Positions 46,489 to 58,983 of a DNA stretch of 64,000 bases are shown in pieces; the stretch's first letter is position 1; each line of letters opens with the position of its first letter. The stretch covers positions 7,355,922 through 7,419,921 of the forward strand of contig NC_068350.1 of the NCBI RefSeq assembly GCF_014633365.1. Reading direction: 5' to 3'. The notes beneath the pieces are model-generated. The model made no database searches. It saw only the letters and a list, made by a program, of their open reading frames with translations, and had not been told where the DNA came from. The position numbers and the translations under genes were made by a program. This DNA comes from Diospyros lotus (lineage: Eukaryota > Streptophyta > Magnoliopsida > Ericales > Ebenaceae).

Positions 46489-48731
46489 TTAGTTGGGTGG
46501 TGAGTTAAAGACAAATAATAATAAAATGAAAGGAAAGATTTAAAAATTAAGAGTAACATATATTTAACGTATCATCTTTTTATAATTGAATGAACTGATC
46601 TCAAAAGAATCTAATTTCACATTTGAGAGGATCTTTAAATTAAAATTTTCTTTGCTATCTCTCATCTCAATTAATCTTGATCTTCTCCATATATATAATA
46701 TATATAGAGATGCAAATTATAGTGTTTGTGGATCATAATTGAGGAGAGTGCAAATAAGCTTTGGTTTGGGGCATAGGATACTGTTTCTAATAATTGATCT
46801 TGCAAAGGAAGCAGAGCAGTTCCATTCCATACTCATTCAAAGCTTCAACATTTTGATACGAACAAACGGAGCATAATACAAATGAGAGCCCACTGTCACC
46901 AGCTGTCAGGCAGGCATGCCAAATTCAATTCTCCACAATATCTACAATGCCTGCTAATACCAACACCATTCAACATTTGTTTAGGATTTATATTGTTTGA
47001 TCTTATAAATTTCATGTTTATTGTGGAGTTTTTAATGTAATTAGTTTTTTTTTTATTTAAATTTGGGATCGACTCTAAATAGAAATTCACTAGTGGAGTT
47101 AGTTCTAAAATTTTATATCGATTGTTAATGATTAAAACATGAATTTTCTCTTTTATTAGAATTTGAGACCCACTAAGAAAAAATTCATAATGTATGTTAA
47201 TCAATATATATATATATATATATCATAGGCACTGAATACTATTTATCTTGGTAGTAGGTTGGTCTCAATTAATGTTATTGGTCCCAATTAGGGGTTTGTA
47301 CTTTGAATTTGGATGCATTCCCTTTTTCTTTTAATATTTAATTAAAATTTTATAATCATTTACATAAAATAGATAAAGGTTTCAAGTTTTGAGTTTTTAT
47401 TCTGGGTAATGAATAAAAAAGAAATTTTGTATATATATATATATATATATCTTCATTACTATTCCTAGTTAACTCATATTTACCGGGAAAAAAATAATTT
47501 TATTAGTATTTATATGACTTCTTTTTTTTTGTAAAATTCTTTATGAATGTAATTTTTGTACTCATTTAGGGTTGATATTTTTTAGGAGATGACAAAGTTG
47601 GCCCCACTTTTGATTTTTTTTTACTTTTTTAATTTATTATCACTTTTGATCTTGAGACTCTTAATAAGCACCAAATTAGAAGCTTTAAGTTGCGGGGGAC
47701 CCACTGATTAATTACTCTAATGACAAGTTAAATTACTAATGAAGGGTAGATTAATTAATTATTTACAAAGTTGCTAAGTTGGCACACTAAGGACAAGTAA
47801 TCATATGATTTAACCAAAGGCAAAATGTGATAGACATAAAGTGGAAGCCTTTTAAGTTGAGATAAGGCTGCAATGTTACAACGTAAAATTCAAAACGTCA
47901 TTCTCTTATAAATCTACCTTTTATAAAAATACAAGAAAAAAAAAATTGTAATGGGCACAACAGAAAGAGAAAGGCATTATTAACTAAGGTAGGTTCCCTA
48001 TAGGCTATGGGCTATGGTTAAACATTGAAATTTTGTGAATTTATAATTATCCGCAGAAGAGGGTTCCTTTATTCCTTCCTTAATTAATAAATACTATGCT
48101 CTTTTAGGCTGCCCCTACAAAATCTTGATGGTCTTTCTTGCTGTTTTGGTCTTTCTTTTTCTAGCTAAGGAGAATATGTCAGTGTTACTCGGATCAAATT
48201 ATATTAAATAAATAAATTTATTTATTTATGTACAATTTTAATTTAAAAAAAAATACAATTACACTCTCTTACCATCAAACCCATCCTCAAGGAGTAAATT
48301 TAATTAACTTTTTAGCATTTACAATATAGAAATTATACTGTTAAATGAAACTAAAAATTTACATAAATTGTTTGTTGTATGAATGTTTAAATGTTTATTA
48401 TGAGTGAGTGGGAATTTGAATGAAATTGGAAGATAATAGAGAGGAGGGGCTTTGGTTGGTCTTGGGGAGATGGACCAAACCAAACCAAGGTCAATGTCAC
48501 TGCATAGCTGAAGTTTCACTCACAGCTGCCTTCTGCCTGCCTCATATGGTTTCAATTTTTTTGGAACACCAATACTTTTTTCTGCCTCTCTCTCTCTCTC
48601 TCTCTCTCCCCCTGCTTTTCTATATGAGTACCTCGGGTTGGGTCTGCCCTTTTTCTTGAGCTTTCTCTCTGTACCATCTCTTTCTCCGTAGCTCCGTCTC
48701 TGCAAACAGTTCTGAGCAAACCAACAACAAT
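46489..48731. other. AT-rich spacer and kinase promoter/5' UTR
   Basis: Contains TA microsatellites (47203-47222 and 47431-47450), no recognised gene, and just before the kinase start a CT microsatellite (48586-48608) in a pyrimidine-rich stretch typical of plant 5' UTRs. Confidence 0.5.
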
Positions 48732-49391
48732 ATGGGCTGGTGTCCTTGCTCTGGCCAATCGGACCACACGGCCAAGAAGAAGAGGAAGAAGAAGCAGACT
48801 CCTGATCCGATCCAACCCACTTCAGGTAAATGCGTTGTATTTGCAAATCTTATGCGTAAAACGCATGTATCTGTGCTAAGTTTATACCAATAGGGCTGGG
48901 ACTTGTTTCTCATCTCCCTTTTGCTCTGTTGATAAAAGCGGCTGTTTTTTCAGTTATTTTTACTGTTGTTTCTATATGGATTTTGAGTAGATTCATCTGG
49001 GTTGGGTAATTCAGTCGATTTGGGTGACTTGGTGGATTCTACATGAAAAAAATTTGGGTAGAGAGGGATTGATTGAAGGAAAAATTGAAAGCTCTTATTT
49101 ATTTGTGAAAGGCCCATCTTAGCTCTTTGATATGCAACTAGCTGCCTGAGTCATTTGAGTTGTTCATTTTCTTCAAACCTTAATACTAAAAACTTCAGAA
49201 ATGGTTCATTTTTTCCTTAGCAACCGAAAGCCTAACGGGCTGTTTAGTTGTGGAAAATGTTTTCCAGTTTTTTATCTCCAATTTTCTATAAAATCTTTAG
49301 TTTTCATTTTCCATATGAAATTTGAAAAAGACTTAGAAATGTTAAAAAGTACATAAAACTAATTTCCAATCTAAAAAATGGGAACATGCGC

Positions 49392-49427
<36 letters not shown>

Positions 49428-52400
49428 CTTTCGTTTAACTTGTATTAAAGAAGGAGATTGAGATGATTTGGGAAATTTTTTGGAAAACCATGTTTTCCAA
49501 ATCTCCAAATTAATAAGGAAAACTTGGAAAACTCATTTTAGGAATTTTCCAAGTTCAGTTCAATTTTAGAGAATTCAGTTTTCCAAATCTCCATTCTCTA
49601 GTTAGAAAATTTATGTATTTGAACAAATTTTCCAATTTTCAATTTTCTATGGAGTAATTTTCCAGAAAATTTGGGCTGTTTTCCATAACTAAACAACCCT
49701 CAAGTGTCTTCGGTTAGAATGTTCATGACAAAGTGCGTGTTCTAGACTTGAAGTGTAGCTTTTGGCTGCTGTGTGCCTTCAGATGATTGGTTACATACTT
49801 TCTTTCGAAATATTTTCCGGAGTTGCTTCAAAATACAGTAAGGTTGGGATGCTAGATTATATGTTCCTTCCAACCTAAAGGTGATTCATAACATGCAGTG
49901 TTGGGGGGCGGAACTGTGATGGGGCTTTGTTTTTTATGTCAATTTATTGTAATGCATCATGAGTGAAATCTCAACATAGACTCTGTAGTTCCTGGTTGCT
50001 AGTATAATTGTGTGACTTAAACACTCGACCCTCATCTACAACTGAATCCAAACCATAAGGCAAGTACAAGTTAGAGTTCTAGCATGTCATTGATTATGCA
50101 AAAGTCATGCTTATAATATCAATGAAATCCTTCTTGTTTGGTACTATGTGAATATTTCACTTCTGAAAATGCTTTTCTCTGTATAGATTTTGTACTTTAT
50201 ATCTACATTTATCATTGAGAAAATGGTACTTATGATATCAATGCAATCATACTACTACTAATATGGCCAGATTTGCGTATGAAAGTTCCTGGTTCAAGTT
50301 GTTTGTTAGGAAATTTGCATTCTTGTTTCTGATATCTTCTCTTTGAGTTGCTTGCATGATATTAAAACAAACACCTTAGGAAGCAATTTTCAGTTAAGAG
50401 TCTAATCACCTTTCAAATCCCATATCTCAACATCATTTTTGCATTATATGTATGCATATTACCCTAATGAATCCTTTTTTACGTTTCAGAGAAATTGAAG
50501 AAAAATCCTTCCTTGAAGGTGAAAGAGTCCTCAAAAGATGGAGGGTCCAATCATATTGCTGCCCAGACTTTCACATTTCGAGAATTGGCTGCTGCAACCA
50601 GAAATTTCAGGGGTGACTATCTTCTTGGAGAGGGAGGCTTTGGCAGAGTATACAAAGGGCGGCTTGAAAATGCAAATCAGGTCGAGCAAGTTCATCTCAA
50701 ATTACTTTCCCATAAAAACTGAAGAGAGAAGAAGAGAGTTGGCCCCTGCAACAACATGCTTCTTATTACCTAATAGATATAAGCTGTTTTTCTATTGTCT
50801 TTTTGACAAATATCTTATAAATTATAGCTAGATTGTGATTATTATAGTTTTCTCATGACAAACATTGAGTTTAATGTTTTGTTACTTTGATCATGGTGAA
50901 ATTCAAAACTCTTTGCTTCTTTTGGTGTAGACTGTGGCCATAAAGCAACTTGATCGCAATGGATTGCAAGGCAACAGAGAATTCCTTGTTGAAGTGCTGA
51001 TGTTAAGTTTGCTTCACCATCCTAACCTTGTTAATCTTATTGGTTACTGTGCTGATGGAGATCAAAGACTTCTGGTTTATGAGTACATGCCACTTGGGTC
51101 TTTAGAGGACCATCTTCATGGTATGTAGAATATTTGATAAAGCACACATCTTCTCAGTTGCCATCTTTTAAAATGTTCTTACTTAGCAACAAAACTCGGA
51201 CTCTTTTTTGTGCAGACATTGCACCTGGAAAGAAATCACTTGATTGGAATACAAGAATGAAAATTGCTGCTGGCGCAGCAAAAGGATTAGAGTACTTGCA
51301 TGATAAAGCTAGCCCCCCTGTTATATACCGTGATTTAAAATGCTCCAACATTTTGCTTGGCAAGGATTATCACCCCAAACTATCTGATTTTGGGTTAGCC
51401 AAACTCGGGCCTGTTGGAGATAACACACATGTATCAACTAGGGTTATGGGTACTTATGGATACTGTGCACCAGAGTATGCAATGACTGGCCAGCTGACTC
51501 TTAAATCAGATGTTTATAGCTTTGGGGTTGTTCTTCTTGAGATCATTACAGGTAGGAAAGCGATTGAGGACTCGAAATCTGCAGGAGAGCACAATCTGGT
51601 AGCATGGGTAAGAGATCCACATATCTTATATCTTTTACTTATAATTAAATATTTTGAATTATTTGTTTGTTCTTTCTGTTAAAATATCACATGGGCCAGC
51701 ACATATATTGTCTCACATTCTATACTTCTCAAACTTCACTGGTTGCATAATGGTAGGTTTTAGTGATTTAGATTACTGTTGATGAAATCCTGTGGGGATG
51801 TCTAACATTGTGGCTCTTCCTACTGGGGGTGATTTTCTGTGTAGATGGAAAGTAAGCTGCCATAGGTTATCACCCTCCCTTTTCCATGCTGGCCACCAAA
51901 ATCTTGTAGACAGAGGAAGGAACTTAAAATGTTTGGGTTGCTAAACTATCGGACAACACATATAAGGCCTTAATTCCACTATGTCCAGAAAAATATTACA
52001 ACAAAAACAACATATCAAGCCTTTAACCCACTGTGGGCCAGGTACATAAATCCTAACTCACTACTCACTTATGCGAGGCCCTTATAACTTGTATACCTAA
52101 ATGGCTCCCACTAAATTTTTCCCAGTCATTATGTTGGGAAAACTATCAGACTAAAATCTTCAATATCATATTTCTTGGTAACAAGGGATATGTTTCTTGA
52201 GGATCAAACCTTATTAGACAATAGCTGAACATATAAAATTACTAAAATTATTCTTAAAGCTGTAGTTGATACCAATTACCAGAGAATTACCCAGTTGTTA
52301 GTGAGCTCTTATAAGAAATGATCACCATTACTCGGCATATCTTTGTGATACTCATTAAGGTTCATGGAGCTCAATTTGAATGGTGGACTTAATGGAACCA

Positions 52401-53310
52401 AACTCCTGAAACGGTTTCGGTTGGTTCTGGTTAGGTTCAAGTTAAAGCACAGGAGTGCAATGAAGAGTTTATCAACTTCTAGCTTTCTTAAAGAAAGAAA
52501 TCTTGACAATATCTTCAAAATGATGACATGAAGAAGAACCAGTAGAATCGTAACGATGCCTTAGATCCCAATTCCTGGTAAGAATGAAACTTGCTGAAAG
52601 TCCACCCCTGGTCTTGTGAAACAGTCATCTCATTTGCGTGGAAGTGATTTGACTTCTTGATTCTATGGATCAAATTGATTACCTTAAACTTAATCTAAAT
52701 GACAACAACATAAAACCAAATGAATACAGATAAAATTCAACAAAGCAGACCCAAGTCAAGTGAATTGGAGTCCAGTTAGATTCAACCACCTTTACCCAGA
52801 TTGTATGTTGTACTCAAGTCTATAGGAAACACCAGAGAAAAGCATGAGATTGATTTGCAGTTTATGAAAGTCAACTTTTGTAGTCGGATGTCATGAGTGA
52901 CAGAAAGGGTAGAGAGAAAAGGACATTGACTTTTTCCTCAGTGGGCTGGTTTTCAAACATATTGATCGTATCTTGACTTCATCCAGGCAAGACCTTTATT
53001 CAAAGATCGAAGGAAATTCTCACAGATGGCTGATCCAATGCTCCAAGGTCAGTATCCAGTGAGGGGGTTGTATCAAGCACTTGCAGTTGCAGCAATGTGT
53101 GTCCAGGAGGAGCCCACGATGCGCCCGGTCATAGCTGATGTAGTAACAGCTTTGCGTTACCTTGCTTCGCATAAATATGACCTCGAAAGCCAGCCACTCC
53201 AGAGCTCCCACTGGACCCCTTCTACTCCTACTGGGACCAGGAGAGACAGTGACAAGAGGCCCAATGCTGGTGGTGCATCACAAAGAGATCGAACCAGAAG
53301 GCTAATCTGA
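48732..53310 (+). CDS. Receptor-like cytoplasmic kinase VII, PBL26/PBL27-like
   Basis: Serine/threonine kinase of the PBS1-like (RLCK-VII) group, which relays signals from plasma-membrane receptors, often in immunity. Exons: 48732-48825, 50490-50680, 50931-51120, 51216-51607, 52987-53310, all with GT/AG borders and matching phases; 396 residues. The start MGWCPCSG offers Gly2 for myristoylation and Cys4/Cys6 for palmitoylation, so membrane attachment is expected. Then a basic stretch (KKKRKKK), [19 protein letters not shown], the glycine loop [11 protein letters not shown], the ATP lysine in TVAIKQL, catalytic [17 protein letters not shown], activation loop [18 protein letters not shown] and subdomains to VVTALRYLA. 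All key residues are present. The C-terminal tail is short, ending RTRRLI, unlike the long tail of Arabidopsis PBL27, so I give no single gene symbol. Introns 1 and 4 carry a MITE and a LINE scrap. Confidence 0.94.
49236..49700. mobile_element. MITE in kinase intron 1
   Basis: GGGCTGTTTAGTTGTGGAAAA at the left is inverted at the right (TTCCATAACTAAACAACCCT). The interior is AT-rich with several TTTTCCA / TGGAAAA pairs and a GA microsatellite (about 49394-49423). Target duplication unclear (TAA / CAA). Confidence 0.75.
51990..52145 (-). mobile_element. LINE 3'-end remnant in kinase intron 4
   Basis: ACATATCAAGCCTTTAACCC and GGCTCCCACTAAATTTTTCC match the blocks at 55270 and 55380 (ACATATCAAGCCTTAATCCC; GTCTCCCACTAAGTTTG). 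Read on the minus strand it is the conserved 3' end of a non-LTR element, ending in TTG-type repeats. Only the extreme 3' part is present. Confidence 0.6.
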
Positions 53311-54269
53311 GATTGTTCTTGGTGTCAAAAGTTCTAGGTATTCATTTTCAAGAGTAGGCTGCCTTGAAGCATCAGTTTGCAATTTTAATTACTTCCAAGC
53401 ACCAGACTGGTGCTTAGCTAGCTATCCTTTATACACTGCAGTCAGAGATGACCAGAGCTCAAGTGGAAAATTTCATGTTGGTTCATTTGTCGGTGTGCTC
53501 ATCAAATTTTGTGTCTGATCTACGCTACCTGATCCTGATGTGTTTGTTCTGGGAGAAAAGTTTGGGTTATTTGTTGATGCATACATACATATACATCAGT
53601 CCAGGGGGTCATATTTGTGCCATGCCTTCAAGTCACTGGGTTTCCTCGTTTTCCTGTGTCTTCTTTTTTGTTTTTTTAATTTGTACATATACATCAGTCC
53701 ATGCATACATACTTATTCAATAGATAGGTCTTGTAAAATTGAACGGTTGTTACCGTGACAATATTGTATCATGGATTTGATATGCATATGGAGATCTCAA
53801 GATTTTTGAGTGTTTGGTTTTGGGGATGGGTATTTGTTCCCCAAACTGTGTCCACTGTGGTCTGTTTATTTATCTCCTTCCAATTGCCGCAGGGCCCAGC
53901 TCAGTTTGGATATGATTTTGAACTTGTCTTCTTTTTTTTCTTTTACTTTTGTTGGGGATGGGGGATTTAAAAACTGGATAAACTTGATAAAAATTTAATA
54001 TATATATATATATATATATTGTCTTTCATCCACTGGTAGACATTGCATAAATTAATGAACGTAGAGTGACAATATATGTGTTTTACAAGAGAGAATACAG
54101 GGGAAGAAAGGTCAATACTGCACATAGAAATTTACTCGGAATCCAAAATTTAACCAAAGAAAACTAGGTGCTGCTAATCTACCACATGTACAAGGTGTAG
54201 CCCAGTACTGCTTCGGTACTGTCCACTTGAATTATATCTTATTCCTCGGTAAAATTACCATAAATCCCA
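53311..54269. other. Convergent 3' flanks of the kinase and TBC genes
   Basis: The kinase (+) and TBC gene (-) stop codons face each other across 959 bp, which must contain both 3' UTRs. A TA microsatellite lies at about 53999-54020. No other gene was seen. Confidence 0.55.
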
Positions 54270-57197
54270 CTATTTTTCCTGCTCTTGGGAGCCACTTGTG
54301 TTGATGGCAATGCTGGGGGCGAGTTCCTCGGTGGCAGGTTTGCTTTGACTGGGCTCCTCGGCACCAGGTGGTTTCCCCTGCTACATTCTAGTCATCTTAT
54401 TTCAAGTATCAGCATAAAAGGGAGCACACGGTGAAGTGGGTGTGTGAATGAATTATTCCAGAGGACAATTTCTGTGAATAATCATCTTAACAGGTAGTTG
54501 AAGGTTCAACATTGTTCATAAAACCCGGAAACTTGATGATGATAGTCACCAAACCAAGAATCATATTGGACAAAGTAAATAAATCATTACCTTGTTCCTG
54601 TCCCGCCACCCAATCCCAAAAGGGAGTAAACCCGTCTTTCTAGCGGGCACTTCCCTTGAATAATCTGGACGCCCAGGCCTACAAAGCATGTTCTAGAATC
54701 GTTATACACCCCATCTTCATCCAGAAGCAAGGAGAAGAGTATAAATTGACGTTCACAAGCATGGATACAAAGAGCGTAGGTTTTATCTATTTTCTTTATT
54801 GGTACCAAGAGTTCAAATTTTATTTTAATCAAATGTGTAAATAGTTCGTACATCAACAGAGGAGATGTAAAATATGGAGATATCGGTGGTAAATGATTTT
54901 AAACGCCTATAATTACTTGGGTAGTGTTGGTTGTGTGTGATCTACAGAGTGATGCAGAACTAGAAAGCTACTTCTTCTGGAGTGACGTGCCCAATGACGA
55001 CAAAACCAAGGAAATTTGAAATTTTCATGTTGAGAGCATGCTGTTCTCATATTTTGCTGAAAGTAAAACCACTTCTCATGTTCACAGTTCTTACCTAGAG
55101 AAAATACTCATCCTTCATCAAGAATTAACCTTGTTAGCACAGACCAACTCAGAACGGACCATACAAAATTCAATTTTCCATGGTTAGCTTAGTCATTTAT
55201 CGGAAACTTGTTATATCCATTGATCATTTTGTTCAAAACATGACCAGTATAGCAAAATCAAAATTCTCATAAATAATAATAACATATCAAGCCTTAATCC
55301 CATTATGTCGGGTTGGCTATATGAGTCATGGATTTATTTTCTATAAAGCTCTTATAACTCATATCGATATCTAAGAGTCTCCCACTAAGTTTGTTTTGAT
55401 CTTCATCGACCTTTTTTGCTAAATACTTGTTTCATTCCATATAATCTTCTCACAAAAATCTCTGTTGATCTTTTTCTCACATGATCAAAGTATTTTAATC
55501 ATGTCTCATGCATCTTATCTTCAATAGCAGTTACTTTGACCTTATTAATATAACCTCATTTCTAATTATATTTTTTCTTATTTGACAGCACATCCATTTT
55601 AATTGATGGGAATTTGCTGATTTAGCGACATTATAATGTCAATGTTTCTAATCTATTTTAGTGAAATATTGAGAATACAATAGTGGGGTTTCAATGTAAG
55701 AAGCACTGATTTAGGCTCACAAATAGGCAACCAAAATAAGGAGATCACCAGTTGCATCATTAAGGTACAATGGCTGCCCCAGCTATAATTTCACGCTTAC
55801 AGCAGACTTTGTTCTAAAATAAATGGGCATTTAGGAATCAAAATAAGTTAGAATAAGGAAAAAAAAAATTGGTTTAACTTTAACCCTAGCTAAGTGATGC
55901 TAAGAAAACAGCCCCTAAATCAGTGAAACCTATTGTACTCCATAAGTTAAGATGGGAGAATAGCCGGCTGATATTCTAACAAAGGGCAGTACAAATAATT
56001 TTTTTCTACACAATCTTGGACAAGTTGGGAGTGAGAGACATCTTCACCTCAGCTTTAGGGGGGGGGGGGGGGGGGGGGGGGTGTTGATAGATGTGGATGG
56101 GAGTCTCAATTTGTGGATTATAAGAGCTTAATTTAGGATTGTAATTGGTATGATTTGTACTATTTGTGTTAATATATTTTCTAATTTTTTGGTTTCAACC
56201 ATTTCCATATGTAAGAGTGATTGATCAATGGAACTATTCCCCTGTATTCTTCTCATCTATGCATGGAATCAAAGATGGAAGATCAGAATTATAGGAAAGA
56301 GAGGATGTCATCAAAGCAAAAGTAACCTTCAAGAATAATCTGGATGAAGGAGAAATTGTTGTTGAGTTGTTATTTCATTGTCAATCCAGACACTAGGTTT
56401 GTTGTGATACGTATATATTTTACCAATATATTTCTCTTAAAACAATTCGGAGGCCTAGCACATTTATGGTGTTTTGTCTTCAATTTTCATTTAAAGTTGT
56501 CATGAACCTAGGGTTTAGCTAGGATTAGATTAGAATTCGGAAGGATCCGAGAGGCTTAGGATTAAGAACATAATGTTTAGAGGGGAATTTGGACAGAAAT
56601 GGGGGAAGATAACATATAGAATTGAGGGAGAGATATTGAGAGAAAGCGGGGAGAAACAAGAGAGAAACGAGAGGGAGATTGGAGAGAAATTTGTAGAGAG
56701 AGAATTAAGATCTTTGTTTATCAATTCAAGCACACTCTTCTCTACATACTTAAGCCTATTTATAGGCTATATAACTGAAAGAAACATTAAGAATAACAGC
56801 CCCATGTGCTGTAACAGAATAACAGAAATAACTCCTAACAAACTAAGGTAACTAATGACATTATTGCCCTTCTAATTACCCTTGGATCGTGACAAAAGTT
56901 AATTCAGACTCCTTTGTTAAATAAGCAACTGCAAGAAGCAAAACAAATTCTCAAAACAAGTTTATACTTTTCACTACAAGAAGAAAAAAAAAATTGCACA
57001 TTATCATGAACTCTTGGATACAGATAAGAATGCTATAAAAAGAACAAGAATGTCATGTCATTGCTCATGTACCGTGGGGAAGCTAGTGCTTTAACTTGAC
57101 CGTGTTCGTATTGCACAGTGGCCTCCAGCATCGTTTCGGCCATAACTGCCCTCTTCTCCATTTGAGCAAGTGAAGCTACAGCCCTTTCATATTTTTC
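54270..57197 (-). CDS. TBC/Rab-GAP (EVI5-like) protein, last three exons
   Basis: On the minus strand: exon 57197-57073 (after TATGTAG) begins EKYERAVASLAQMEKRAVMA, a coiled coil typical of the C-terminus of plant TBC-domain Rab GTPase-activating proteins. Exon 54678-54591 gives REVPARKTGLLPFGIGWRDR, the conserved motif near their end. The last exon 54377-54270 encodes GKPPGAEEPSQS ... and stops with TAG at 54272-54270. Donor and acceptor phases match at both junctions (CG|G and phase 0). The catalytic TBC domain, which accelerates GTP hydrolysis by Rab proteins in membrane traffic, would lie in exons beyond the window. The intron 54679-57072 contains a LINE scrap, a G tract and a solo LTR. 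Identification rests on about 100 residues and on gene order. Confidence 0.75.
55262..55620 (-). mobile_element. LINE 3'-end remnant in a TBC gene intron
   Basis: The minus strand reads KVTAIEDKMHET followed by a degraded ...FDHVRKRS, matching the end of plant LINE reverse transcriptase. Sequence similarity to 4315-4580 runs through CATGCATCTTATCTTCAATA and further; the 3' segment CCCATTATGTCGGGTTGGC is the conserved end. Confidence 0.7.
56058..56081. repeat. Run of 24 G
   Basis: Uninterrupted homopolymer in the TBC intron. Its length may be unreliable in an assembly. Confidence 0.9.
56498..56894 (-). mobile_element. Solo LTR of the 5147/61062 family
   Basis: On the minus strand it begins TGTCACGATCCAAGGG and ends ACCCTAGGTTCATGACA, 397 bp, like the LTRs at 5147 and 61062. 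It is flanked by a perfect 5-bp repeat AAAGT (56493-56497 and 56895-56899). No internal sequence remains, so it is a solo LTR inside the TBC gene intron. Confidence 0.88.
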
Positions 57198-58622
57198 CTA
57201 CATAAAAGTGGATGGCTGAGATATATATAACCATATAGCATAGATTTTTTAAAAAAAGAGTGCTGAAACTTTTATTCTTAACCAAGATATGGATCCAGAT
57301 AGACAAGGTCAAATAATAATGTGTCCACATTCTTAACCAATTTCAGACTGCTTTTCCACAGAGAACTGCTGAACATTGATCTTTTTCCCCAATTGAAACA
57401 AAAACAAACTTAAATAATAGTGGGTGGGCCCCAGTAATCACCTTGGCTTTTAAATATTGAAAAATAATAAAAAAAAGACCATTAGTTAGGTTTATTGTTA
57501 CACAGTTCATGATTCCTCTTGGAAAGAGGTAAAATAAAGGTCCACAAATCTCAAAAAGAAAGAATATGAATTTTAAGTGGGCAGTTAAAACAAGGCCAAT
57601 TTGCAATCTGTTTAAATTTAAATGAGCACATTCAAATGGCTTAAATGTACCTCACATAACAGTAAAAACAGGTGAGCCTCACAAAGACAATTATTAATTA
57701 TAGGCAAAGCATATGGCTTTGGAACAAGATGAAACTCCAAATGGTGAGAACTGAAATGAAAAATTATGTGCTGTTGCAAATTTATTAAATGTCACATCAT
57801 ACTGGAACGGAAAAATATATTTTTTTCATAGAGAACAAATCAACTTAAGAAGCCATAAACCTAACTACTTATTTGGTTGATGACAAGCAAATCAGCTCTT
57901 ATATGGTTCAAAAATTTCCAAAACACATAGAGATTATATGAGATTGCAATACTTATAGGAAATTAGAAATAAACACAAGTTATTTTTATCCATTTTATTA
58001 AGTTGAATGCAAAGTTCTTGCTCCTTGGAGAACAAAACTAAGGATTTTGCTTTAAAAATTTAATTATATCATTTTTGTTGAGCTTTTTGTTGAAAGTGCA
58101 GGTACTTCACATGAGCTCCCTAGAACACCATACAACCCCCCCCCCACCCCCCCCCCACCCCCCCCCCAAAAAAAAAAAAAAGAAATTATTTAATGCTGTC
58201 CCTGGATAAATCCATAGCAATAGCACTTGTTAACACCCGGTCTTTGGCCTTTCTACTGTCAGTCACCAGGAGGAGAACTTTCCTACCACAGAGGGAACAC
58301 CTCTTTCACTAATTTTTATTCAGAAATATGTTAACATTAGTTGGCACTTGAGTGTATAGGGTGACTAGGATTCGAGTCAGAACAAGGTATTCAACGGCGA
58401 AAGGTGCCATTAAGGGGCTATGATGTTCATGGCACTTGAGGTGCTAGGCACCAAAAAAGTGCTTGCCCAACGAAGTAAGGTGCTAAATTAATAATAAATA
58501 TATTTAATATAAAAAAAGACAATCAAATAATGCATTATAAAACATCTAAAACATTACCAAATACAAATTCTTATAATATTTTTCATGCAAATACATAAAA
58601 TGTAGAAATATTATATAATAAT
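57198..58622. other. TBC gene intron sequence, no further exon found
   Basis: The minus strand was searched for the exon that should precede EKYERAV and none was found. The stretch is AT-rich, with a patterned C tract at 58136-58181 and hAT-end-like sequence near 58390-58490 (GGTGCTAGGCACC). Confidence 0.45.
58136..58181. repeat. C10-A-C10-A-C10 followed by an A-run
   Basis: Three runs of ten C separated by single A, then 14 A. It resembles the C18-A13 tract at 15550-15580. Confidence 0.9.
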
Positions 58623-58983
58623 TGATAGAATTTGAGCAGAAAAACATAATAATTTTATTCCAAGGATAAGTCTAAATATATATAGTTTTTGGAGAGTCAA
58701 CAAACCACTTCCCTAAAAATAGGACACTAACTTAACCACCTAAATTGAAACCTTAAAATTAGAGATAAGAGGATAGAGATAAAAGAATAAGTCCACTAAT
58801 GGATCAACTTTAACTGTAATCGCTTACTCAAATATAAGATGGGAAGACTGAATAGGATAGGATAAGATTCTTATCTCTTGACACTCCCCCTCAAGCTAGT
58901 GAATGGATAGCTTCCATTCCTAGCTTGCTAATTATTTTCTGAAAAACAACACCAAGAAGTCATTTTGTGAGTAAATTTGCAAG

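Noticed and set aside
46896..47204. 102-residue antisense frame containing SRHCRYCGELN
   Set aside because: The Cys-X2-Cys pattern is isolated, the rest is Ile/Asn/Lys-rich, and no exon borders or homologue could be supported.
58390..58500. Short hAT-end-like sequence (GGTGCTAGGCACC and similar), also seen near 11640-11760
   Set aside because: Only one end visible in each case and no target duplication, so no element can be bounded.
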